From: Roseinatronobacter thiooxidans
GTDB taxonomy: Bacteria; Pseudomonadota; Alphaproteobacteria; Rhodobacterales; Rhodobacteraceae
Length of the DNA stretch: 64,000 nucleotides
Reading direction: 5' to 3'
Assembly (NCBI RefSeq): GCF_001870675.1
Contig: NZ_MEHT01000044.1
Span: 186,001-250,000 of the forward strand
The notes beneath the pieces were generated by a model. That model worked only from the letters and a program-made list of their open reading frames with translations. It was not told the DNA's origin and made no database searches. Both the position numbers and the translations under genes were made by a program. Position 1 is the first letter of the stretch; each line of letters begins with the position of its first letter. Positions 25,270 to 33,665 of this stretch are shown one piece after another.

Positions 25270-25688
25270 ATTCCATCATCTTCACCGCTGCGGCCCGTCT
25301 GCTTGTCGCGCTGTTATTCGTGTTCTCGCTGTTCATGCTGCTGCGCGGGCACCATCTGCCCGGTGGCGGCTTTATCGGCGGGCTGATCGGGGCTGTGGCC
25401 TTCATTGTCTATTCACTGGCCACTGGCCCGGCAGAGGCGCGGCTTGCGCTGCGCATCTCGCCCGAAGTCATCGCCATGATTGGGCTTGGCATTGCGCTGC
25501 TTGCGGGCCTGTTCTCGTTCTTCATGGGCGATCCGTTCTTTACCGGCCAATGGTATTGGGTCGGCGGCGACAGCTACGAGACGGCGGCCTTCTCGATCAA
25601 CACTGTGCTGGTGTTCGATATCGGGGTCTATCTGGTGGTTCTGGGCGGTATCCTGTCGCTTACCTACGCATTCGAGGAGGAGACCTGA
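25266..25688 (+). CDS. mnhB: Mrp Na+/H+ antiporter subunit B
   Basis: The 140-residue protein has four predicted membrane helices and the family segment LLRGHHLPGGGFIGGLIGA (residues 25-43), which identifies MrpB/MnhB. It is a required structural subunit of the multi-subunit antiporter. It begins within the mnhA stop and ends one base before the mnhC ATG. Confidence 0.95.
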   Translation: MNSIIFTAAARLLVALLFVFSLFMLLRGHHLPGGGFIGGLIGAVAFIVYSLATGPAEARLALRISPEVIAMIGLGIALLAGLFSFFMGDPFFTGQWYWVGGDSYETAAFSINTVLVFDIGVYLVVLGGILSLTYAFEEET

Positions 25689-25689
25689 G

Positions 25690-26055
25690 ATGGAAGCCCT
25701 CACTGCAATCGTGATCGGCGTTCTGACAGCCGCTTCGGTCTATCTGATGCTGGCACGCAATTTCATGCGCTTTCTGTTTGGCATGATCCTGCTGTCCAAC
25801 GCGGTCAACCTGACGATCTTCGCCTCTGGACGCATGACCAAGGGCGCACCGGCGCTGGTGCCTTATGGCGAAGACGGGCCATTGGGCGTGGTGGGCAATG
25901 CCCTGCCCCAAGCGCTTGTTCTGACTGCCATTGTTATCGGGTTCGGCCTGCTGGCCTTTACCCTTGCGCTGGTGTTTGAAGGGTATCGGCGCATGAATTC
26001 AGTCGATACTGACGAGATGCGTTTTGCAGAACCCAAGGAGGATACGACGAAATGA
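25690..26055 (+). CDS. mnhC: Mrp Na+/H+ antiporter subunit C
   Basis: The 121-residue NuoK-like membrane protein has three helices. It carries LMLARNFMRFLFGMILLSNAVNL near the N-terminus and ALPQALVLTAIVIGFG in the third helix, both typical of MrpC. GAGGAGG precedes the ATG. Its stop overlaps the mnhD start as ATGA. Confidence 0.95.
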   Translation: MEALTAIVIGVLTAASVYLMLARNFMRFLFGMILLSNAVNLTIFASGRMTKGAPALVPYGEDGPLGVVGNALPQALVLTAIVIGFGLLAFTLALVFEGYRRMNSVDTDEMRFAEPKEDTTK

Positions 26056-27551
26056 GTTGGGTTCTTGTACTGCCCATCGCCGTGCCCTTTGCCACGGCGG
26101 TGGTGGCCTATCTTGCGCGCAATTACCCCGCAGGGCGCTGGATTTCACTTGCAGGTTCTGCCCTGTCACTGGTGGTGTCCGCAATCCTTATGGTTGCGGT
26201 GCTCAATGAAGGCGTGATCGCGGCGCAAATGTCGAATTGGAACGCGCCTTTCGGGATCACGCTGGTTGCGGATTACCTCAGCGCGGTCATGGTTGTGATC
26301 ACCGCCATAACCGGCTTGGCCACGGCCATCTATGCGCTGGGTGAAATCCCGGAAGAGACGGAATCTCTGGGCTTCTACGCGCTGTTCCAAGTGCTGATCG
26401 CGGGTGTGACAGGCGCGTTCCTGACAGGCGATTTGTTCAACTTGTATGTCTGGTTCGAGGTGATGCTGATCGCGTCCTTCTCGCTGCTGGTCATTGGCGG
26501 CGGGAAAGAGCGGCTGGATGCAGGCATCAAATATGTCGCTCTGAACCTTGTCTCGACCCTGATCTTCCTGTCGGGCATCGGGCTTTTGTACGGGGTCACA
26601 GGCACGCTGAACATGGCCGATCTGCGCCAAGCCGTTGCCAATGCCGAAAACCAAGGGCTGATTACAGTTATCGCCATGATGTTCATGGTGGGTTTCGGGG
26701 TGAAAGCGGCGGTGTTTCCGTTGTTTTTCTGGCTGCCCGCGTCTTACCATACGCCATATTTCACCATCTCGGCGGTGTTTGCCGGGCTGCTGACCAAGGT
26801 GGGCGTCTATGCCATGATGCGCATGTTCACGCTTGTGTTTGTGGGCGATGTGGGCTTCACACATGAAATCCTGATCTGGGTGTCACTGCTGACCATGTTC
26901 ACGGGCGTTATCGGTGCGGCTGCACAATCCGACTTCCGCAAAATCCTGTCCTTCCACATCATCAGCCAGATCGGCTATATGACATTGGGGCTGGCGCTGT
27001 TCACACCGCTGGCACTGATGGGGGGCGTGTTCTATCTGGTGCACCACATCATTGTGAAAGCAAACCTGTTCTTTGTCGCGGGTCTGGCCAAGCAATATGC
27101 AGGCAGCACAGACCTGAACAAGATTGGCGGGCTTTACAAATCCTCGCCGCTATTGGCCGCGCTGTTCATCATCCCCGCCTTCTCGCTGGCGGGTTTCCCG
27201 CCGCTCTCGGGGTTTTGGGCGAAATACCTGATCGTCAAGGCCGCGCTGGAAATTGACGCATGGTTCATCGCTTTCGTGTCGCTGCTGGTGGGCTTGCTGA
27301 CCATCTTCTCGATGACGAAAATCTGGGGCATGGCGTTCTGGAAACCACACCCCGACGGGATAGACCCGACACCCGACCGCGCACCCGCGCGCGTGACGCG
27401 TGCCATGATGATCCCCATCATCGGGCTTGCGGCCATGACCATCCTGATCGGTTTCTACCCTGAACCCTTTGTGCAATTCGCGCAAACGGCGGCGCAACAG
27501 TTGCTGGACCCAACCGATTATGTCACCACAGTGCTGGGGGTGCAGCCATGA
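26052..27551 (+). CDS. mnhD: Mrp Na+/H+ antiporter subunit D
   Basis: The 499-residue protein is NuoN/NuoM-like, with about fourteen membrane segments. It has LFNLYVWFEVMLIASF with the conserved glutamate, FPLFFWLPASYHTPYF, the lysine-bearing GLLTKVGVYAMMRMF, and LVHHIIVKANLFFVAGL. Together with MnhA it forms the ion-translocating half-channels of the complex. It overlaps both neighbours by four bases. Confidence 0.96.
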   Translation: MSWVLVLPIAVPFATAVVAYLARNYPAGRWISLAGSALSLVVSAILMVAVLNEGVIAAQMSNWNAPFGITLVADYLSAVMVVITAITGLATAIYALGEIPEETESLGFYALFQVLIAGVTGAFLTGDLFNLYVWFEVMLIASFSLLVIGGGKERLDAGIKYVALNLVSTLIFLSGIGLLYGVTGTLNMADLRQAVANAENQGLITVIAMMFMVGFGVKAAVFPLFFWLPASYHTPYFTISAVFAGLLTKVGVYAMMRMFTLVFVGDVGFTHEILIWVSLLTMFTGVIGAAAQSDFRKILSFHIISQIGYMTLGLALFTPLALMGGVFYLVHHIIVKANLFFVAGLAKQYAGSTDLNKIGGLYKSSPLLAALFIIPAFSLAGFPPLSGFWAKYLIVKAALEIDAWFIAFVSLLVGLLTIFSMTKIWGMAFWKPHPDGIDPTPDRAPARVTRAMMIPIIGLAAMTILIGFYPEPFVQFAQTAAQQLLDPTDYVTTVLGVQP

Positions 27552-28027
27552 ACGGGCTATTGCTTAACCTGCTGCTGGCCTTTGCATGGGCCGCGATGAC
27601 CGCCGATTTCAGCTTTGTGTCATTCGCCACAGGGGCTGTTCTGGGCTTCTTCGCGCTATGGATATCGCAACCCCTGACGGGGATAGATGCGATGTATTTC
27701 AAGCGCTTCTGGCGGTCGGTCTATCTGGGGCTGTTCTTTATCTGGGAATTGCTGCTATCCTCGATCAAGGTCGCTTGGGACGTAATCCGCCCCGTACCCC
27801 AGAACAAACCGGCGCTGATCGAAGTGCCGCTATCTGTCAAATCAGATTTTGAAATCCTGCTGCTGACCAACCTCATCTCGCTGACACCGGGCACATTAAG
27901 CGTCGATGTGACCGAGGATCGAGAGACACTGATCGTGCACGCCATGTTCGGCGATGACGCCGAGGAGATTACGCGCGACATCAAAACAGGGTTCGAGCGG
28001 CTGATCATGGGAGTATTCGAGAAATGA
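27548..28027 (+). CDS. mnhE: Mrp Na+/H+ antiporter subunit E
   Basis: The 159-residue protein has an N-terminal pair of membrane helices and a soluble C-terminal part containing LLTNLISLTPGTLSVDV, the hallmark of MrpE. It belongs to the antiporter operon, with ATGA overlaps on both sides. Confidence 0.95.
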   Translation: MNGLLLNLLLAFAWAAMTADFSFVSFATGAVLGFFALWISQPLTGIDAMYFKRFWRSVYLGLFFIWELLLSSIKVAWDVIRPVPQNKPALIEVPLSVKSDFEILLLTNLISLTPGTLSVDVTEDRETLIVHAMFGDDAEEITRDIKTGFERLIMGVFEK

Positions 28028-28350
28028 CGGGATCTGCCTTTCTCACTTTCGCAACACAACTGTCCTTGCTGCTGATCCTGTTGGGGTTGGCGGTGGCCTT
28101 CGTGCGCCTTGCCAAAGGGCCTTCGCTGGCCGACCGTGTTGTGGCGCTTGACATGATGACAGTCACAATCATTTCATTCTGCGGCGTCTATGCCGTGTTC
28201 ATGGACGAGCCATCCTTTCTGGACGTGGCCATCGTTCTGGCGCTGGTGGGCTTTTTGGCGACAGTCGCGCTGGCCCGCTATGCCGAACGCCAGTTCGACA
28301 TAGACAAAACCGCGCAGAAACATGCCAAGCAAGAAGGGCAAGACACATGA
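28024..28350 (+). CDS. mnhF: Mrp Na+/H+ antiporter subunit F
   Basis: The 108-residue protein with three membrane helices shows the MrpF pattern RLAKGPSLADRVVALDMMTV (about residues 28-47) and a charged C-terminal tail. In some bacteria MrpF-like proteins also move bile salts, but the operon context makes the antiporter role clear. It overlaps mnhE and mnhG. Confidence 0.94.
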   Translation: MTGSAFLTFATQLSLLLILLGLAVAFVRLAKGPSLADRVVALDMMTVTIISFCGVYAVFMDEPSFLDVAIVLALVGFLATVALARYAERQFDIDKTAQKHAKQEGQDT

Positions 28351-28655
28351 TCGACGTTATCGTAGGTCTGTTTCTGATCTCGGGCGCGGCATTCGTGCTG
28401 ATCGCTGCAATCGGCATCGTGCGCCTGCCCGATTTGCTGACCCGCATGCATGCCTCAACCAAAGCAGGGACATTGGGCGCGCTGCTGGTGCTGGTGGGGC
28501 TGGCGTTTCACCAAGGGTCTGGCGAAGTTGTCAGCAAGGTTGTGGCCACATCGCTGTTTCTGCTGCTGACCGCGCCCATCGCGGCCCATATGATTGGCCG
28601 CGCCCATGCGCGCGTCATGCGCAAGCTGAAATATAACGACCCGAAAGACAGCTAA
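28347..28655 (+). CDS. mnhG: Mrp Na+/H+ antiporter subunit G
   Basis: The 102-residue last subunit has three membrane helices and the motif GIVRLPDLLTRMHASTKAGTLG (residues 23-44), diagnostic of MrpG. It completes an intact A-B-C-D-E-F-G set. The convergent ggpS-like gene ends 11 bases downstream, leaving little room for a separate terminator; a GC-rich CGCGCGCC stretch lies between. Confidence 0.95.
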   Translation: MIDVIVGLFLISGAAFVLIAAIGIVRLPDLLTRMHASTKAGTLGALLVLVGLAFHQGSGEVVSKVVATSLFLLLTAPIAAHMIGRAHARVMRKLKYNDPKDS

Positions 28656-28666
28656 CCACGCGCGCC

Positions 28667-30187
28667 TCAGGCAGCGGGGCGCGCGTTATCCAAGGTTGCA
28701 TTGCGGGCGTGGTGCAGCGTTTTGAAATGCGCCAGTTCCGCCTGTGTCCATGCCGTTATGTCCCAAGTGCTGGCGCAGCGCCGCAAGGCCGCCATGCGCG
28801 ACGCGGCCTCTTCATGGTCCATTGCCAATGCCTGATCCAGTGCCGCATCCATCGAGGCATGCGAGAAGGGATTGACCGGAATCGCCCCGTCCAGCAACAC
28901 CGCACAGCCCGCAAATTCCGAGAGTATCAGCACACCGGGGCGTGTCAGGTCTTGCGCGGCGCAGAATTCTGACGCCACAAGGTTCAACCCATCCGCCAGC
29001 GGCGTGATCGAGGCAACATCCGCCGCCGCGTAATAGGCCACCAACTGCGCCAGCGGAATCGCCTGCGAAATCAGCGCGACTGGTTGCCATTCCAGACTGC
29101 CATAGGTGCCATTGATCCGCCCGGTCAGCGATTCAATCTTTTCCTGAATCTCGGCATAAGCCGTCATCGCGCGATTGGCCCCGACCGAGACCAGCATCAA
29201 GCGCACTTTGCCATGCAGATCGCGCCTGCGTTCCAGCAGCCGCGCGAAAGCTTCAAGCTGCTCGATATTGCCCTTGGTGTAATCTGTGCGCGAGACGGAC
29301 AGGATCAATTTGCACCCGCCCATCTCGCGGCGGATCGCGTCATATCGCGCGCGCACCTCCCCTTCTTGGGACAGTTGCTCGATATACTCGAAATTCACCC
29401 CCACAGGCCGCGTGTGAATACTGATCTCGTTGCCATAATGGCGCAGCGTCAGGGGCATGCGCCGGTCATTCAGCGCGCCGCCCGCAGCGGCAAGGGTGGT
29501 TGGGGTGGCGCATTCCTCGACCAGTTGCGCGCCTGTCAGGCTGCGCACCACGGCGGCGAAATTCTGCGCATAGCGCGGAATATGAAACCCCACAGAATCG
29601 CAAGCCAGCAAACTGTCAATAATCTCGCCCCGCCACGGCAACACGTTGAACATATCGGGGCCGGGAAACGGGGTGTGGTGGAAAAAACAGATCGTCGCAT
29701 GCGGCTTGAGCTGGCGCAGATAGCCGGGCACCAACCACAGGTTATAATCGTGAATCCAGATCACAGCATCATCAGTGGCCTGTTCGGCGGCAGCTTCGGC
29801 AAAGGCCCAGTTGACCGACCGGAAGGCAGGCCAGTCCACGGGGTCGTAATTATACCGTTCCTTGAACCCGTGCAAAATCGGCCAGAACGCTTCTTTTGAA
29901 GTGACATGGTAGAAACTGCGCACCTGTTCTGCCGTCAAAGGCAGGCGGCTGACATCATAAGTGCCGTAGCTGTCCGAAATCTCGATCACCGGCTCGAAAC
30001 CGGGGGAAGAAGTGTCCTCTGCCTCTTTCCATGCCACCCAAGCCCCGCGTTTGGCCTTGCCCAGAAACCCTTTCAGCGTGGGAACGATCCCGTTCGGGCT
30101 GGAATTTTCGCGGTATTCAACGCCCGCCTCTGTCTCGACTTCTTCATATGGCTGACGGTGATACACGATCACAAGGTCGGATTTCAT
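28667..30187 (-). CDS. ggpS: Glucosylglycerol-phosphate synthase (GgpS-like, GT20)
   Basis: The 506-residue GT20 glycosyltransferase resembles trehalose-6-phosphate synthases but carries the cyanobacterial-type GgpS pattern: LVIVYHRQPY at the N-terminus, SSPNGIVPTLKGF (about residues 31-43), TSKEAFWPILHGF, WIHDYNLWL and ITPLADGLNLVASEF. OtsA enzymes instead have a VVSNR-type start and a different N-terminal loop. GgpS joins ADP-glucose and glycerol-3-phosphate to glucosylglycerol-phosphate, precursor of an osmolyte. The ATG at 30187 overlaps the upstream HAD gene stop (ATGA) and has AAGGAG six bases before it. Substrate assignment is by similarity; trehalose-phosphate synthase remains the alternative. 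Confidence 0.8.
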   Translation of the reverse strand: MKSDLVIVYHRQPYEEVETEAGVEYRENSSPNGIVPTLKGFLGKAKRGAWVAWKEAEDTSSPGFEPVIEISDSYGTYDVSRLPLTAEQVRSFYHVTSKEAFWPILHGFKERYNYDPVDWPAFRSVNWAFAEAAAEQATDDAVIWIHDYNLWLVPGYLRQLKPHATICFFHHTPFPGPDMFNVLPWRGEIIDSLLACDSVGFHIPRYAQNFAAVVRSLTGAQLVEECATPTTLAAAGGALNDRRMPLTLRHYGNEISIHTRPVGVNFEYIEQLSQEGEVRARYDAIRREMGGCKLILSVSRTDYTKGNIEQLEAFARLLERRRDLHGKVRLMLVSVGANRAMTAYAEIQEKIESLTGRINGTYGSLEWQPVALISQAIPLAQLVAYYAAADVASITPLADGLNLVASEFCAAQDLTRPGVLILSEFAGCAVLLDGAIPVNPFSHASMDAALDQALAMDHEEAASRMAALRRCASTWDITAWTQAELAHFKTLHHARNATLDNARPAA

Positions 30188-30966
30188 GCCCACTCCTTTG
30201 GAATTGTCGGGAAAAGCGCATGTGCGCGGATAGCCTCCAGAATACCGCCAGCCCCGAAGGCACGGCAGTGATAGGCCAATGGCAAACCCGCAGTTTGGGC
30301 CAGCAGCTCCACCTCTGCCCCGCCAACCACAGCACCATGCAGGCCGGTCTGGAACATGGACAGATCATTCAACGTGTCGCCCGCCACCAGCACCCGCGCG
30401 CGCGGCAGTTTCAGATGGTCAATCAGGCGCAACAGCGATGGCCCCTTGCTGACACCTTTCGGCAAGATATCGACAAAACACCCGTGCGAGATCAGAATAT
30501 CCACATCCACGCCATCCAGCACATGCAACGCCTCTGCATTGAAGCGGTCATCATACTGATAGGACAGGCGGTGCCGGAAAGATGTTGGCTGCATCCACAG
30601 CCCGCGCACCCCTGCAAGGCGCGTGCGCACCAGATCGGCCTTGCCGTGCCAGCGCCGCACGATCGGGGCTTCCAATGCCGCGATGGGGTGCACACGGCCA
30701 TTTTCAAACCGCGCAATCGTCGTGCCAACATCGCTGATCACATATTCTGGCGCAGGCACACTGCCATCGGCACAAAGTTGGGCTATAAATTCCGGGTCGC
30801 GCCCACTGACAAAGACAAGGCGCACCGCCGGGTGCTGGTCACGCAGCCACTGATACAGCGCGCGCCGATCCGCTTCTGCCCCCCCAAGAAAGGTTCCGTC
30901 AAGATCGGTTGCCAGCACCATTTCGCACTCTGGTGCATGTTTTGAAAACTCGGACAGACTATCCAT
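30184..30966 (-). CDS. HAD-family phosphatase, probable glucosylglycerol-phosphate phosphatase
   Basis: The 260-residue protein is a HAD hydrolase of the sucrose-phosphatase-like type. It has the nucleophile motif DLDGT (residues 21-25), motif II SGRD (54-57), a KGVSKGP motif III lysine and AGDTLND as motif IV. It directly precedes the GgpS-like gene with a four-base overlap. In bacterial GgpPS fusion proteins an N-terminal HAD phosphatase precedes a GgpS domain, so this pair looks like the unfused version: the synthase makes glucosylglycerol-phosphate and this enzyme removes the phosphate. Biochemical specificity is inferred. Confidence 0.75.
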   Translation of the reverse strand: MDSLSEFSKHAPECEMVLATDLDGTFLGGAEADRRALYQWLRDQHPAVRLVFVSGRDPEFIAQLCADGSVPAPEYVISDVGTTIARFENGRVHPIAALEAPIVRRWHGKADLVRTRLAGVRGLWMQPTSFRHRLSYQYDDRFNAEALHVLDGVDVDILISHGCFVDILPKGVSKGPSLLRLIDHLKLPRARVLVAGDTLNDLSMFQTGLHGAVVGGAEVELLAQTAGLPLAYHCRAFGAGGILEAIRAHALFPTIPKEWA

Positions 30967-31035
30967 AGCCCAAGGCTAGCGGGTGCAGGGCCAAAGGCAA
31001 AGCCGCACAGGCAAGACGCGCGTTTAAAACCAGCA

Positions 31036-31066
31036 AAATAAAAAACCGCCCATTTTTTGGGCGGCT
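31036..31066 (-). terminator. Terminator downstream of the cold-shock gene
   Basis: On the minus strand CCGCCC and GGGCGG arms enclose an A-rich loop and are followed by TTTTTTATTTTG. This is a textbook intrinsic terminator for the cold-shock gene. Confidence 0.9.
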
Positions 31067-31103
31067 TGATGTCTTTTCACACAGATTAGGTGTGGTCCCG
31101 GCC

Positions 31104-31310
31104 TTAAGCCAGCGCGATATTGCTCGCGGATTCGCGGCCATCACGGCTTTTTTCCAGATCGAAAGTCACTTTCTGACCATCGTCCAGACCACGCAGGCCC
31201 GCACGCTCGACAGCAGAGATGTGAACAAACACGTCTTTTGAACCGCCTTCGGGCTGGATAAAGCCGTAACCCTTGGTGGCGTTAAACCATTTCACTGTGC
31301 CATTGGCCAT
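31104..31310 (-). CDS. cspA: Cold-shock protein (CspA family)
   Basis: The 68-residue single cold-shock domain has the RNP1 motif KGYGFI (residues 13-18) and RNP2 VFVHI (27-31), which bind single-stranded RNA or DNA. It begins MANGTVKWFN and has the normal CspA length. It is expected to act as an RNA chaperone. A 165-base region between it and the GAPDH gene likely holds its promoter and a structured 5' leader; nothing specific was identified there. Confidence 0.95.
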   Translation of the reverse strand: MANGTVKWFNATKGYGFIQPEGGSKDVFVHISAVERAGLRGLDDGQKVTFDLEKSRDGRESASNIALA

Positions 31311-31475
31311 TGTGAAGTCTCCTGTCTAAACGCTGCCCACACAATGCGGCAGCCCGGCTCAGTCAGTGCAAGATCGAAAGGACTGTGGCCTCGGACAGAG
31401 AACAGTGGTCGATAGTGGTAACGTCGCATTGAAATCATGCCTGTTTCCCTGCAATTTTGCAAGAGCAAACACAGT

Positions 31476-32456
31476 TCACAATTTTGAAATGCGTGCGCCC
31501 ATGTCCAGCATACGGCAGGAAAATGCCCATTCATTGTCATACCATCCCATGACGCGCAGCATGCCTGCCTCGGTCATCTGCGTCTCTGGCAGGGCCATGA
31601 CAATGCTCTCGGGGCGCGCGCGCAGATCGGTGGAAACAAGGGGCCGGTTTGTCCAGCCGATAACGCCGCCCGCATGTTGCAAAGCATGGTTAACCTCGTC
31701 CACCGTGACGGGTTTGGTAAGCATCACACATAAATCAACCGCCGAGACAGAGGCCGTGGGCACACGGACCGCAGCCCCCAGCAAGCGGCCGCGCAGGTCT
31801 GGCAGAACCCGTTCGACAAGACGCTGCGCACTGGTCGTCGTGGGCACCATCGACAACCCCGCAGCACGAGAGCGCGCAGGGTCACCGCGCGGCGCATCCA
31901 CCGTGGGCTGGCTGCCGGTGTAGCAATGCACAGTTGTCATGAACCCTGTCTCGATACCCCAAGTCTGGTGCAACAGCCGCGCCAGCGGCGCAAGCGCGTT
32001 GGTCGTGCAAGATGCGTTCGAGATAAGCCGGTGCCCGGCATCAAGCCGCGCGTCATTGGCCCCGATCACCAGCGTGACTTCCGCCGCATCCGACGGGCCA
32101 GAAATCAGCACACGCCCTGCCCCCGCCTGCAAGCCGCGCTGCGCAACCTCACTGCTGTCTGCGCGGCCGGTGCATTCCATCACCAGATCAATATCTGACA
32201 AATCGAGCTGCGACAGATCTGCCGCATGGCTTAACCGCAAGCGGCGTCCGGCCACACACAGGCTTTCGCCATCCAGACGCACCTCGCCGCGAAAAGGGCC
32301 AAAAACGCTGTCATATTCAAACAGATAAGCGCAATCTTCGGGCGATGCGATGTCATTCACCGCCACAATCTCCACCTCTGGCCAGCCGCCTTGCAACCAT
32401 GCGCGCAAAACTGTCCTTCCGATCCGGCCAAAGCCGTTAATGGCGACTCGCTGCAT
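31476..32456 (-). CDS. gap: Type I glyceraldehyde-3-phosphate dehydrogenase
   Basis: The 326-residue enzyme has the NAD-binding NGFGRIGR motif (7-14), Asp35 in VAVNDI (which favours NAD over NADP), the catalytic Cys150 in SNASCTTN and the base His177 in TTVHCYTG. The C-terminal WYDNEWAFSCRMLDM end is typical. It oxidises and phosphorylates glyceraldehyde-3-phosphate. The sequence is fairly divergent from standard alphaproteobacterial Gap in the middle region, so this may be a second isoenzyme rather than the main glycolytic one. The ATG at 32456 was chosen for the MQRVAINGFG start. Confidence 0.87.
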   Translation of the reverse strand: MQRVAINGFGRIGRTVLRAWLQGGWPEVEIVAVNDIASPEDCAYLFEYDSVFGPFRGEVRLDGESLCVAGRRLRLSHAADLSQLDLSDIDLVMECTGRADSSEVAQRGLQAGAGRVLISGPSDAAEVTLVIGANDARLDAGHRLISNASCTTNALAPLARLLHQTWGIETGFMTTVHCYTGSQPTVDAPRGDPARSRAAGLSMVPTTTSAQRLVERVLPDLRGRLLGAAVRVPTASVSAVDLCVMLTKPVTVDEVNHALQHAGGVIGWTNRPLVSTDLRARPESIVMALPETQMTEAGMLRVMGWYDNEWAFSCRMLDMGARISKL

Positions 32457-32571
32457 CGTTACTCCCCTCCCCAGTGGTCCAGCGCGCACAAGGACCGATT
32501 TTGGCAGCATGTGCAAGCTTATGCAGCGCAGGACCACAAGATCAAGAATCTCCCGAGTGTTTTAGTTGGTC

Positions 32572-32589
32572 TTTACTTTTCCAAGTAAA
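32572..32589. promoter_or_regulatory. Inverted repeat upstream of hemP
   Basis: TTTACTT-TTCC-AAGTAAA, seven-base arms with a four-base spacer, lies in an AT-rich patch 72 bases before hemP, in the divergent space with gap. It may be an operator for iron-dependent control, but it does not match a regulator consensus I can name. Confidence 0.4.
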
Positions 32590-32660
32590 ATACTCATATT
32601 TAGTCGAACAGAGCCAGCGAATCAGCCAGCGCGCCACGCCACTCATCGATGGAGATACTT

Positions 32661-32828
32661 ATGAACGCCATGACCGCGCCTTCGCTTATGCAGCCTGCCG
32701 CAAACACGCCTCCGGTTCATGATGCCTATAGCCTGACCAAAGGCGGCGGGATGGCGCAAATTCTGCTTGATGGAAAAATCTATCAATTGCGGATCACACG
32801 GGCGGGCAAGCTTATCCTGACGAAATAA
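32661..32828 (+). CDS. hemP: Hemin uptake protein HemP
   Basis: The 55-residue protein has a variable N-terminus and then the HemP core: SLTKGGGMAQILLDGKIYQL, then RITRAGKLILTK at the very end. HemP proteins are small iron-regulated factors linked to haem uptake; some bind DNA and activate haem receptor genes. GGAGA lies five bases before the ATG. The gene usually sits beside hmu/hem transporter genes, but none is present here: its neighbours are gap and flagellar genes. Confidence 0.85.
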   Translation: MNAMTAPSLMQPAANTPPVHDAYSLTKGGGMAQILLDGKIYQLRITRAGKLILTK

Positions 32829-32848
32829 GTCGGGCACAGGGTTCGGCG

Positions 32849-33049
32849 CTATTCAAGCGCCCCCATTTCCGCGCGGCGCAGGTCAAGCGGCCGGCCTTGT
32901 GCGAACTGGTATCGCGTCGGCTCAGCCACCCAAACGCGACCAGAACGTAGCGCGTGGCACAGGGTGGCCCGCACCCTGCGCACCTTATGCTTTGCCAAGA
33001 AACCCGGCTCATTCCCGCAGCCCGACCACTGCCGCGCTGTCCACAACAT
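32849..33049 (-). CDS. Possible small gene overlapping the end of flgD
   Basis: On the minus strand an open frame just after flgD gives a basic 54-residue stretch (NEPGFLAKHKVRRVRATLCH, then a tail ending RRAEMGALE) with codon usage like real genes of the window. The only ATG in frame lies 41 bases inside flgD in another frame (33049), and no good ribosome site is seen. It could instead be a decayed or spurious frame. I recognise no family. Confidence 0.3.
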   Translation of the reverse strand: MLWTARQWSGCGNEPGFLAKHKVRRVRATLCHALRSGRVWVAEPTRYQFAQGRPLDLRRAEMGALE

Positions 33050-33665
33050 GCCCCCCTTCCACAACCAACATCACTTGGCCCGCATCGCTGCGCGCTTCCA
33101 GAATGCGGGAATATGCCAGCACGGGCTTTGTCCCGATCTTCGCCCCCTCGCGGAAGCCATCCATTTCGATGCTGTAATATCCGGTTTTAGGGCCGCCCAT
33201 GCTCTGATGCGGCGGCTCGAACATGATTTCAGGTGCAGTCAGGTCCACCCCATAGCGCGCAACCTCCGCGCCAGAGAGGTCGCGCAGCACAAGTTCCGCA
33301 CGCTCTGCCCCTTCAATTCTGGGCGGCACCAGTTTCAGCGGTGTGCCATCAAGGAATTTCGGCGCAGGCGTCAAGGCATCGCGCCCAACCCAATTGGCCA
33401 GTTCCGACAAGCCCAACCTGTCTGTCAAATGCACCAGCAGATCATTTGTTCTAACCTGTTGTTCCACCCCGGAAAAAGTTGCCAGTTGCACCGCGAAATC
33501 TGACGCTGCAATCGGTTCCAGCGGGTTTTGGTTTTGCATTTGCGCGGTCAGCATGCGCAGGAAAGTTTGAAAATCGCTCGATATGCCCGAAGCCTTTGCC
33601 GCGGGCGGTCTGGTTTCTGCGGCACCCGGCCTGTCAGGCATATTCGGGTAAATAGGCATTGTCAT
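33009..33665 (-). CDS. flgD: Flagellar hook-capping protein FlgD
   Basis: The 218-residue protein contains the FlgD N-terminal signature: DFQTFLRMLTAQMQNQNPLEP followed closely by DFAVQLATFSGVEQQVRTNDLL. A FlgD Tudor/Ig-like C-terminal half follows. FlgD caps the growing hook and guides FlgE assembly in the periplasm/outside, being exported by the flagellar type III system without a signal peptide. AAGGGA lies seven bases before the ATG. It is downstream of fliK on the same strand, separated by 165 bases. Confidence 0.93.
   Translation of the reverse strand: MTMPIYPNMPDRPGAAETRPPAAKASGISSDFQTFLRMLTAQMQNQNPLEPIAASDFAVQLATFSGVEQQVRTNDLLVHLTDRLGLSELANWVGRDALTPAPKFLDGTPLKLVPPRIEGAERAELVLRDLSGAEVARYGVDLTAPEIMFEPPHQSMGGPKTGYYSIEMDGFREGAKIGTKPVLAYSRILEARSDAGQVMLVVEGGHVVDSAAVVGLRE

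Noticed and set aside
28667-30187. Calling the GT20 gene otsA (trehalose-6-phosphate synthase)
   Set aside because: The N-terminal YHRQPY and SSPNGIVPTLKGF signatures and the coupled sucrose-phosphatase-like HAD protein fit GgpS better; otsB is absent.
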